This document shows positions 6,302 to 13,107 of a stretch of 14,534 bases of DNA, piece after piece. The notes under the pieces are model-generated. The model had not been told where the DNA came from, did no database searches, and saw only the letters and a program-made list of their open reading frames with translations. The DNA is from PALSA-894 sp034669145 (GTDB taxonomy: Bacteria; Pseudomonadota; Alphaproteobacteria; Rhizobiales; Xanthobacteraceae). Every line of letters begins with the position of its first letter. The first letter of the stretch is position 1. The stretch lies in assembly GCA_034669145.1 (NCBI GenBank), contig JAXDNY010000178.1, forward strand, positions 1 through 14,534, written 5' to 3'. The translations under genes were made by a program, and so were the position numbers.

Positions 6302-7405
6302 GTGCAACGTACCACCCCACCCTTCCGCGCCGACCACGTCGGCAGCTTCCTGCGCACCGCGGCCATCAAGCAGGCACGGGCACAGCGCGAGAAGGACGCG
6401 ATCACGGCCGAACAGCTCAAGGCGGTCGAGGACGCCGAAATCGGGAAGATCATCGGCAAGCAGGAAGCCTGCGGCCTGCAGCTTGCCACCGATGGCGAAT
6501 TCCGCCGCTCATGGTGGCACTTCGATTTTCTCTGCGCCCTTGACGGCGTGGCGATGAAGAAGATTGATCACGGCATCCAGTTCGCCGGTGTGCAGACCAA
6601 GGCGGAGCGCCCAGACATCGTTGGCAAGGTCGGATTTTCCAACCATCCGATGATCGAGCATTTCAGGTATCTGAAGGCGAATACGCGCGTCACGCCGAAG
6701 ATGACCATCCCCTCGCCGACGCTCTTACATTTCCGCTTCGGCCGCCACTCGATCCCGACAACGCTCTATCCCGATCTCGATCGGTTCTTCGACGATCTCG
6801 GCGCGGCCTACGCCAAGGTGGTGCGGGCATTCTACGACGCCGGTTGCCGCTACCTGCAGTTCGACGACACCATCTGGGCCTTCCTCTGCTCCGAGAAGGA
6901 GCGCGCGCAGTCGCGCCAGCGCGGCGACAATCCGGACGAATTGCCGGAGAAGTACGCCAAAATGATCAATCAGGCGCTGGCCGCGAAGCCCGCCGACATG
7001 ACCATCACCACGCATATCTGCCGCGGCAATTTCCGCTCGACCTGGATTTCCGAGGGCGGCTACGAGCCGGTCGCCGAAACCCTGTTCGGCAAGCTGAATT
7101 ACGACGGCTACTTCCTCGAATACGACACCGACCGCGCGGGCGGCTTCGAGCCGCTGCGCTTCGTGCCCAAGGGCAACAAGCAGATCGTGTTGGGTCTTGT
7201 ATCGTCCAAGATCGGCGCGCTGGAGAGCAAGGACGACATCAAGCGCCGCATCGACGAAGCGACGAAATACGTGGCGCTGGACCAATTCTGCGTCTCGCCG
7301 CAATGCGGCTTCGCCTCGACCGAGGAAGGCAACGTGTTGAGCGAGGACGAACAATGGGCCAAGCTGCGGATGATCGTCGAGCTGGCAGACAAGATGTGGA
7401 AGTAA
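6302..7405 (+). CDS. MetE C-terminal-domain-like Zn methyltransferase family protein, copy 3
   Basis: A 367-residue paralogue, closest to copy 1 (about 68% identical by my count). Predicted Zn ligands are H238 and C240 (THICRG), E273 (FLEYD) and C335 (SPQCGF). VGS 13-15, DGE 64-66 and FDDT 187-190 are shared with copy 1. Identity with copy 1 is near-complete from about 231 to 300, around the metal site, whereas 81-90, 101-110 and 141-160 have drifted. Identical active sites with changed loops suggest the same chemistry on related substrates, or a retained duplicate (inference). The start is GTG 6302 with AAGGAGGAG upstream. The two closest copies are separated by the divergent one, so simple stepwise tandem duplication does not explain the order. 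The family can carry out thiol methylation or alkylation; the actual substrate is unknown. Confidence 0.88.
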   Translation: MQRTTPPFRADHVGSFLRTAAIKQARAQREKDAITAEQLKAVEDAEIGKIIGKQEACGLQLATDGEFRRSWWHFDFLCALDGVAMKKIDHGIQFAGVQTKAERPDIVGKVGFSNHPMIEHFRYLKANTRVTPKMTIPSPTLLHFRFGRHSIPTTLYPDLDRFFDDLGAAYAKVVRAFYDAGCRYLQFDDTIWAFLCSEKERAQSRQRGDNPDELPEKYAKMINQALAAKPADMTITTHICRGNFRSTWISEGGYEPVAETLFGKLNYDGYFLEYDTDRAGGFEPLRFVPKGNKQIVLGLVSSKIGALESKDDIKRRIDEATKYVALDQFCVSPQCGFASTEEGNVLSEDEQWAKLRMIVELADKMWK

Positions 7406-7408
7406 AAA

Positions 7409-7482
7409 GGCGAGTAGCGAATGGCGAATAGCGAATAGAGGGGCGCTCCTTCCTATTCGCCACTCGCTACTCGCCATTCGCC
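7409..7482. repeat. Heptamer tandem repeat arranged as a 30-bp inverted repeat
   Basis: Each arm holds four 7-bp units of consensus RGCGART plus AG. Left arm, 7409-7438: GGCGAGT, AGCGAAT, GGCGAAT, AGCGAAT, AG. Right arm, 7453-7482: the same type of array in reverse complement. The arms face each other across 14 nt. Of 30 pairs, 24 are Watson-Crick, two G-U and four A-C; all differences are transitions. The element starts four bases after the stop of MetE-like copy 3 and ends 18 bases before the SDR start. No T-run follows. Variable heptamer units in opposed arms suggest growth by slippage or exchange between units, not a conserved protein site. Confidence 0.85.
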
Positions 7483-7500
7483 AACTCAGGGGCGGAAAGC

Positions 7501-8415
7501 ATGACGGGATTTGTCTCCGGCAAGGTCGCAATCGTCACCGGCGGTGGGCGCGGCATCGGGCGCGCCATCGCAATGCTGATGGCGAAGGAAGGCGCGAGCG
7601 TCGTCGTGGCCGATGTCGGCGCGGCGCTCGACGGCTCAGGCGGCGATCAGGGCCCCGCGCACGACGTGGTGAAGGAAATCGAAACCGCGGGCGGCAAGGC
7701 GGTCGCCTCGACGCTCTCGATCACCGAGCCGCAGAACGCCGAAGCGATCGTGAAATCCGCCATCGACACGTTCGGCCATGTCGACATTTTGGTGAACAAC
7801 GCCGGCATTCTGCGTGACCGCATCTTTCATCGCATGAGCTGGTCGGACTGGCACGACGTGATCAACGTGCATCTCAACGGCTCGTTCAACATGGCGCGCG
7901 CGGTCGCGGGACATTTCCGCGAGCAGGAATCGGGCGCGATGGTGCACATGACCTCGACCTCGGGCCTGATCGGCAATTTCGGCCAGGCGAACTACATGGC
8001 GGCAAAGCTCGGTATTCACGGTCTCGCGCGCGGCATCGCGCTCGACATGGCGCGCTTCAACGTGCGCTCCAACTGCATCTCGCCGTCCGCCTGGAGCCGC
8101 ATGATTGGTTCGATCCCGACCGAGACCGACGCCGAGAAGCTGCGCGTCGAGCGCCTCAAGCAGATGACGCCCGACAAGATCGCGCCGCTCGCGGTCTATC
8201 TCTGCTCCGACAGAGCCGGCGGCATCTCGGGGCAGATCATCGGGGTGCGCAACAACGAGATCTTCCTCTACTCGCAGCCGCGCCCGGTCCGCGTGCTGCA
8301 TCGCTCCGACGGTTGGACGGTCGAAAAGCTCGACGCGCAGCTCAAGAATGCCTTCAAGCAATCGTTCACGCCGCTGGAGCGCTCCGGCGACGTGCTCAAT
8401 TGGGACCCGGTCTGA
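7501..8415 (+). CDS. SDR-family dehydrogenase, (3R)-hydroxyacyl-CoA dehydrogenase type (MFE-2/HSD17B4-like)
   Basis: A 304-residue short-chain dehydrogenase with a Rossmann fold. It has the nucleotide loop TGGGRGIG at 13-20, an acidic D38 at the end of the second strand (favours NAD+), NNAG at 99-102 and catalytic S152, Y165 and K169 (YMAAK). The usual helix-4 Asn is His124 (VHLNGSF). To my memory the dehydrogenase unit of peroxisomal multifunctional enzyme 2 shares this, and it also shares the runs GILRDR and GNFGQANY. This points to oxidation of a (3R)-hydroxyacyl-CoA. A tail of about 55 residues after 250 extends beyond a minimal SDR. ATG 7501 follows a GGGGCGG purine stretch. Its stop overlaps the MaoC start by 1 nt (TGATG), so the two are split equivalents of the fused MFE-2 domains. 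The acyl substrate is unknown. Confidence 0.88.
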   Translation: MTGFVSGKVAIVTGGGRGIGRAIAMLMAKEGASVVVADVGAALDGSGGDQGPAHDVVKEIETAGGKAVASTLSITEPQNAEAIVKSAIDTFGHVDILVNNAGILRDRIFHRMSWSDWHDVINVHLNGSFNMARAVAGHFREQESGAMVHMTSTSGLIGNFGQANYMAAKLGIHGLARGIALDMARFNVRSNCISPSAWSRMIGSIPTETDAEKLRVERLKQMTPDKIAPLAVYLCSDRAGGISGQIIGVRNNEIFLYSQPRPVRVLHRSDGWTVEKLDAQLKNAFKQSFTPLERSGDVLNWDPV

Positions 8416-9275
8416 TGGCGATCGTCTACGACAAGCTGCTCGCGCTGAAGATTCCGGAGGTCGAGCGCACGTATACCAAACGCGATCCGATCTTCTACGC
8501 GCTGAGCCTCGGCTTCGGGCAGGACCCGACGAACGCGGACCAGCTTGCCTTCGTGCTGGAGAACGATCCGAAGGTTCTGCCGACGTTTCCGGTGGTAGTC
8601 GCGCAGCCCGGCATGTGGGCGCGCGATCTCGACACCGGCATGGACTGGGTGAAGATCGTGCATGGCGAGCACCACGTGGTGATGCACAGGCCGCTCCCCG
8701 CGAGCGGCACTGTCACGAGTCAGACGCGCGTGATCGACGCGATCGACAAGGGGCCCGGCAAGGGCGCACTGATCATCTCGCAGCGCAAAGTATACGACAA
8801 AGCGACCGGCGAGCTTTACACGACCATCACGCAGACCACATACGGGCGCGGCGACGGCGGCTTCGGGGGCCCGCAGCGCCCCTCGCCCGTGCCGCACGCG
8901 CTCCCCGAGCGCACGCCCGACGCCATCTGCGATCTGCCGACCAGGCCTGAGATGGCGCTGCTCTATCGCTGGAATGCCGACATGAACCCGCTGCATTCCG
9001 ATCCGGCGATTGCCGCGAAGGCGGGCTTCCCGCGCCCGATCCTGCATGGACTTGCGACCTTCGGGGTCGCGGCCCACGCGGTATTGAAGACGATGTGCGG
9101 CTACGATCCGTCACGCTTCAAGTCGATTGCGGTCCGCTTCTCGGCGCCGGTCTATCCGGGCGAGACGATCCGTACGGAGATGTGGAAAGACGGGAACGTC
9201 GTGAGCTTCCGCGCGCGATTGGTGGAACGCGACGTGATCGTGCTGAACAATGGCAAGGTCGAGGTGGCCAATTAA
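8415..9275 (+). CDS. MaoC-family (R)-specific enoyl-CoA hydratase (hydratase 2, double hot dog)
   Basis: A 286-residue protein the length of a two-hot-dog hydratase 2. The hydratase motif reads ADMNPLH with D189, N191 and H194 as the expected catalytic residues, followed by AGFPRPILHG (H211). The motif Gly before Asp is Ala188. The order and wording match the hydratase 2 unit of multifunctional enzyme 2. The reaction is reversible hydration of a trans-2-enoyl-CoA to the (3R)-hydroxyacyl-CoA, which the preceding SDR would oxidise. ATG 8415 shares its A with the SDR TGA, and its own TAA shares a base with the next ATG. It therefore sits in a translationally coupled chain. Acyl chain or ring-derived acid substrate not known. 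Confidence 0.92.
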   Translation: MAIVYDKLLALKIPEVERTYTKRDPIFYALSLGFGQDPTNADQLAFVLENDPKVLPTFPVVVAQPGMWARDLDTGMDWVKIVHGEHHVVMHRPLPASGTVTSQTRVIDAIDKGPGKGALIISQRKVYDKATGELYTTITQTTYGRGDGGFGGPQRPSPVPHALPERTPDAICDLPTRPEMALLYRWNADMNPLHSDPAIAAKAGFPRPILHGLATFGVAAHAVLKTMCGYDPSRFKSIAVRFSAPVYPGETIRTEMWKDGNVVSFRARLVERDVIVLNNGKVEVAN

Positions 9276-10441
9276 TGGCCTCAACCCGCGACACCGAAGA
9301 AATTGCCAGCATTCGCGCAGCCGTGCGCGCGCTGTGCGCCGGCTTTCCCGGCGAATACTGGCGCAAGCTCGATCGCGAGCGCGCTTACCCCACCGAGTTC
9401 GTCGATGCGCTGACCAAAGCGGGCTTTCTCGCGGCGCTGATCCCCGAGGAATACGGTGGCAGCGGGCTGACGATGTCATCGGCCATCGCGATCATGGAAG
9501 AAATCCAGGCCGCTGGGTGCAATGGCGCGGCCTGCCACGCACAGATGTACACCATGGGCACCGTGCTGCGTCACGGCAGCGCGGACCAGAAGCAACGCTA
9601 TTTGCCGAAGATCGCGAGCGGCGAATTGCGCCTGCAGGCGTTCGGCGTGACCGAGCCGACCTCCGGCACGGACACACTCGCGTTGCGCACCACCGCGGTG
9701 CGCGACGGCAACGACAGCTATGTGATCAACGGACAGAAGATCTGGACCTCGCGCGCGGAGCATTCCGATCTGATGTTATTGCTCGCGCGCACCACGCCGC
9801 GCGAACAGGTGAAGAAGCGCACCGAGGGCCTGTCGGTGTTTCTGGTCGAGATGAAGGCTGCGGGCGAAAATCTGAAGATCAACCCGATCCGCACCATGAT
9901 GAATCACGCCACCACCGAGGTGTTCTTCGACGATCTGCGCGTTCCGGCCGAAAACCTCGTCGGCGAGGAAGGCATGGGCTTCCGCTACATCCTCTCCGGC
10001 ATGAATGCCGAGCGCATCCTGATCGGCGCCGAGTGCATCGGTGACGCCAAATGGCTGATCGAGAAGGCGACGCACTATGCCAAGGAGCGCTCGGTGTTCG
10101 GGCGCCCCATCGGGCAGAACCAGGGCATCCAGTTTCCGATCGCAACAGCTTATGCGCAGATGCGCGCCGCCGAGCTGATGGTGCACGAAGCGGCCTCGCT
10201 CTACGAACAGGGCAAGGATTGCGGCGCCGAGGCCAACATGGCGAAGATGCTGGCGGCCGATGCCTCCTGGGCGGCGGCCGACATGTGCGTACAGACCCAC
10301 GGCGGCTTCGGCTTCGCCGAGGAAATCGACATCGAGCGCAAGTTCCGCGAGACGCGGCTTTACTCCGTGGCGCCAATCTCGACCAACCTCATTCTCTCAT
10401 ACCTCGCCGAGCATGTGCTGGGCTTGCCGAGGTCGTACTAG
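9275..10441 (+). CDS. Acyl-CoA dehydrogenase family flavoprotein
   Basis: A 388-residue FAD enzyme with the N-terminal helical domain (about 10-120), beta domain containing FGVTEPTSGTD (123-133) and KIWTSRA (155-161), and C-terminal helical domain ending in the QTHGGFGFAEE segment (340-350). It would introduce the alpha-beta double bond of a CoA thioester and pass electrons to ETF, supplying substrate to the MaoC hydratase. The usual C-terminal catalytic Glu motif (IYEGT) is replaced by VAPIS at 365-369, with Pro at the Glu position. A Glu is present in helix G instead (E246 in NAERIL), where isovaleryl-CoA and long-chain dehydrogenases keep theirs. ATG 9275 overlaps the MaoC stop by 1 nt and is the only start fitting the family; a longer open frame upstream lies inside maoC. 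Substrate unknown, possibly branched or ring-derived. Confidence 0.93.
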   Translation: MASTRDTEEIASIRAAVRALCAGFPGEYWRKLDRERAYPTEFVDALTKAGFLAALIPEEYGGSGLTMSSAIAIMEEIQAAGCNGAACHAQMYTMGTVLRHGSADQKQRYLPKIASGELRLQAFGVTEPTSGTDTLALRTTAVRDGNDSYVINGQKIWTSRAEHSDLMLLLARTTPREQVKKRTEGLSVFLVEMKAAGENLKINPIRTMMNHATTEVFFDDLRVPAENLVGEEGMGFRYILSGMNAERILIGAECIGDAKWLIEKATHYAKERSVFGRPIGQNQGIQFPIATAYAQMRAAELMVHEAASLYEQGKDCGAEANMAKMLAADASWAAADMCVQTHGGFGFAEEIDIERKFRETRLYSVAPISTNLILSYLAEHVLGLPRSY

Positions 10442-11554
10442 ATGCTCCCGCTCGAAGGCCTCCTCGTCGTTTCGCTCGAACAGGCGGTCGCGGCTCCGAC
10501 CTGCTCCTGCCGCCTTGCGGATGCCGGCGCGCGCGTTATCAAGATCGAGCGGCCCGAGGGTGACTTCGCGCGCGGCTATGATTCGCTCGCGCACGGCGAG
10601 AGCGCCTATTTTGTCTGGCTCAACCGCGGCAAGGAGTCGGTCGTTCTCGATCTGACCAGGGCTGACGACAAGGCGCTGATGGAGCGGCTGCTCGCCAGGG
10701 CCGATGTGTTCATCCAGAATCTGAAACCCGGCGCCATCGCCAAGCTCGGCTTTGCCATCGACCGGCTGCGCCGCGACTATCCGCGGCTGATCTGCGTGTC
10801 TATCTCGGGCTTCGGCGAGAGCGGCCCTTACGCGGCGCGCAAGTCCTACGATTTGCTGGTGCAGGCCGAGAGCGGGCTCGCCTCGGTCACGGGCTCTCCG
10901 GACGCGCCGGCGCGCGTCGGCGTGTCGGTCACCGACGTGGCGTCCGGAATGAACGCATACGAGGCGGTGCTGGAAGCGATCATCGGGCGCGGCCGAACCG
11001 GCCGGGGCGCAACCATCGCGGTGTCGCTGTTCGACGCGATGGCCGACTGGATGACGGTGCCGCTGCTGCATCATGAGGGCGGCCAGTCGCCGAAGCGGCT
11101 CGGACTGTCGCACCCATCGATCGCGCCTTACGGCGTGTTCAAGACCAGGGACGGCGCCGATATCCTGATTTCGATCCAGAACGACCGCGAGTGGCGCATT
11201 CTGGCGAAGGACGTGATGGGCGATGCGGCGCTCGCCGCCGATCCGAAGTTTGCAAAACTCATGGACCGGGTGAAACATCGCGCCGAGACCGACGGCAAGG
11301 TCGCAGCCGCCTTCGCCACGATGGATGTCGCGACGCTATCGGGGAAGCTCGCGGCCGCCGACATCGCATTCGGGCGCGTCAACGACGTGGCCGGCCTGAT
11401 CGCCCACCCGCATCTGCGGCGCATCGAGGTCGAGACCCCGAGCGGGCCGGTGTCGTATCCGGCCCCTGCGCCGATCCGCGATCAGGCGCGGCAGTACGGG
11501 CGCGTGCCCAAACTCGGCGAGCACACCGAGAAGGTGCGCAAGGAGTTCGGCTAA
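10442..11554 (+). CDS. CaiB/BaiF family (class III) CoA-transferase
   Basis: A 370-residue class III CoA-transferase that moves CoA from a donor such as succinyl-CoA to a carboxylic acid. The expected catalytic aspartate is D165 in VSVTDVASG, which would form the aspartyl-CoA anhydride. Other family features are NRGKESVVLDL (61-71), NLKPGA (93-98), SGFGESGPY (122-130) and SYDLLVQAESG (135-145). At 370 residues it is somewhat shorter than the about 400-430 of frc or caiB. It begins directly after the acyl-CoA dehydrogenase stop with no gap, so it probably activates the acid handled by the three preceding enzymes. Its TAA overlaps the stop of the opposing transporter gene. Confidence 0.93.
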   Translation: MLPLEGLLVVSLEQAVAAPTCSCRLADAGARVIKIERPEGDFARGYDSLAHGESAYFVWLNRGKESVVLDLTRADDKALMERLLARADVFIQNLKPGAIAKLGFAIDRLRRDYPRLICVSISGFGESGPYAARKSYDLLVQAESGLASVTGSPDAPARVGVSVTDVASGMNAYEAVLEAIIGRGRTGRGATIAVSLFDAMADWMTVPLLHHEGGQSPKRLGLSHPSIAPYGVFKTRDGADILISIQNDREWRILAKDVMGDAALAADPKFAKLMDRVKHRAETDGKVAAAFATMDVATLSGKLAAADIAFGRVNDVAGLIAHPHLRRIEVETPSGPVSYPAPAPIRDQARQYGRVPKLGEHTEKVRKEFG

Positions 11555-13107
11555 TCCATCGCCGGCGCGGCTTCGCGCACCGAAACCCGCCCGCCGCGCA
11601 GCGACGCCGTCGAACCGATCGCCAGCACGAACGGGATCGCGGCGACGCAGATCGCGCACAGCAGCGCATAGTCGACCGCGTAGGCCATGATCGCCGCCTG
11701 CAAGGTCAGCATCTGGTCCGCGATGGCGCGGCCCTGATCGGTCGCAAGGTCGATCCAGCGCGTGACGTCCGGGCTTTGCAGCGCATCGTTGAACGGCGTG
11801 ATGCGCTCGGCGAGCTGGCTGTAGAACACCGTGGTCTTGCTGCTGAGGTTCGCGATCACGACCGAAATGCCGACCGAGCTTGCGACGTTACGAACGAGCG
11901 TGAGGATCGACGTTCCGTCGGTGCGCAGGTGCGCCGGCAGCGTCAGGAACGCAACCGTGCTGAGCGGGATGAACACGAACCCCATGCCGAAGCCCTGGAC
12001 GAGCCCGCATATCACGATCTCGCGCTCGGACGTGTTCGCCGTGAAGCCGGTCATCTGATAGAGCGTCGCGGCAGTCATCGCCAACCCGACCAGAATGAGC
12101 GTGCGCGCCTCGAAATGGCGCAGCAGCCGGCCGATGATCGCCATGCCGATCAGCGTGCCGAGGCCGCGCGACGCCATCACCCAGCCCGCGGTGAGGATCG
12201 GATAGCCGAGCACGTTCTGCAGGAACGGCGTCGCGAGCGTCATGGAGGAGAACAACATCAACCCCATGATCATCATGAAGAAGCAGCCGATCAGGAAATT
12301 GCGGTCGCGGAAGATCGCGAAGCGCACGAACGGCTCGCTGGTCGTGAGCGAGTGCGCGAAGAAATAGTAGAAGCCGGCGATCGATACGATCAGCTCGGCG
12401 ACGATTTCCGGCGAGCCGAACCAGCCGAGTTGCTCGCCGCGATCGAGCATCAGTTGCATGCCGCCGATGCCGGCAGCGAGCGCAACGAAGCCGAACCAGT
12501 CGAACCGAAGATGCGCCTGCCGCTTGGTCTCGTCCATGAAGACCAGCAATCCGAGCACGGTGATAATGCCGACCGGGATGTTGACCAGGAACACCCAGTG
12601 CCACGAGTAGTTCTCGGTGAGGAAGCCGCCGAGCGTCGGCCCCATGATCGGCCCGAGCATGATGCCGACGCCCCAGATGCCCATCGCCTGCCCGCGCTGC
12701 TCGATCGGGTAGGAGTCGAGCATCACGGATTGCGACAGCGGCACCAGCGCGGCGCCGCACATGCCTTGCAGCAGGCGGAACGCCACGATCTGCTCGATGG
12801 TTTGCGAGACCGCGCAGAGCAGCGACGCGACCGTAAAGCCGCCGACGCACACGATGAACAGCTTCTTGCGGCCAAAGCGGTCTGCGAGCCAGCCGACCGG
12901 CGCCGTCATCACGGCCGCCGCCACGATGTAGGAGGTGAGCACCCAGCTCACCTGATCGAGCGAGGCCGAGAGCGAGCCCTGCATGTAGGGCAGCGCGACA
13001 TTGGCGATCGTAGTGTCGAGCGCCTGCATGATCGTCGCCGTCATGGTGCAGATCGTCAGCAGCGCGCGGCGCGCGCCGGGCGACAGCGCCGCAACAGCGC
13101 GGATCAT
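11551..13107 (-). CDS. emrB: MFS drug efflux transporter, DHA2 family (EmrB-like)
   Basis: A 518-residue inner-membrane proton antiporter with about 14 predicted membrane helices. DHA2 hallmarks are LDTTIANVALP (30-40), motif A GWLADRFGRKK (72-82) and the antiporter motif C region GIMLGPIMGPTLGG (138-151), followed by NYSWHWVFLVNIPVG. It would pair with the EmrA-like adaptor and an outer-membrane channel to expel hydrophobic or phenolic compounds; no TolC-type gene is in the window. The start at 13107 gives a normal N-terminus and overlaps the emrA stop by 4 nt (ATGA), indicating translational coupling. The open frame extends further upstream, but that part lies inside emrA. The stop overlaps the caiB stop on the other strand. 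A link to this catabolic cluster is inferred from proximity. Confidence 0.93.
   Translation of the reverse strand: MIRAVAALSPGARRALLTICTMTATIMQALDTTIANVALPYMQGSLSASLDQVSWVLTSYIVAAAVMTAPVGWLADRFGRKKLFIVCVGGFTVASLLCAVSQTIEQIVAFRLLQGMCGAALVPLSQSVMLDSYPIEQRGQAMGIWGVGIMLGPIMGPTLGGFLTENYSWHWVFLVNIPVGIITVLGLLVFMDETKRQAHLRFDWFGFVALAAGIGGMQLMLDRGEQLGWFGSPEIVAELIVSIAGFYYFFAHSLTTSEPFVRFAIFRDRNFLIGCFFMMIMGLMLFSSMTLATPFLQNVLGYPILTAGWVMASRGLGTLIGMAIIGRLLRHFEARTLILVGLAMTAATLYQMTGFTANTSEREIVICGLVQGFGMGFVFIPLSTVAFLTLPAHLRTDGTSILTLVRNVASSVGISVVIANLSSKTTVFYSQLAERITPFNDALQSPDVTRWIDLATDQGRAIADQMLTLQAAIMAYAVDYALLCAICVAAIPFVLAIGSTASLRGGRVSVREAAPAMD

Noticed and set aside
7409..7482. Short spaced repeats considered as a CRISPR array
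   Set aside because: Units are 7 bp, contiguous without spacers and arranged in opposed arms; no cas genes are nearby.
7501..9275. SDR and MaoC considered as a 2-hydroxypropyl-CoM dehydrogenase system accompanying an epoxide:CoM transferase
   Set aside because: The SDR resembles the hydroxyacyl-CoA dehydrogenase of multifunctional enzyme 2, and the coupled MaoC, acyl-CoA dehydrogenase and CaiB genes indicate acyl-CoA chemistry. No CoM biosynthesis or carboxylase gene is visible.
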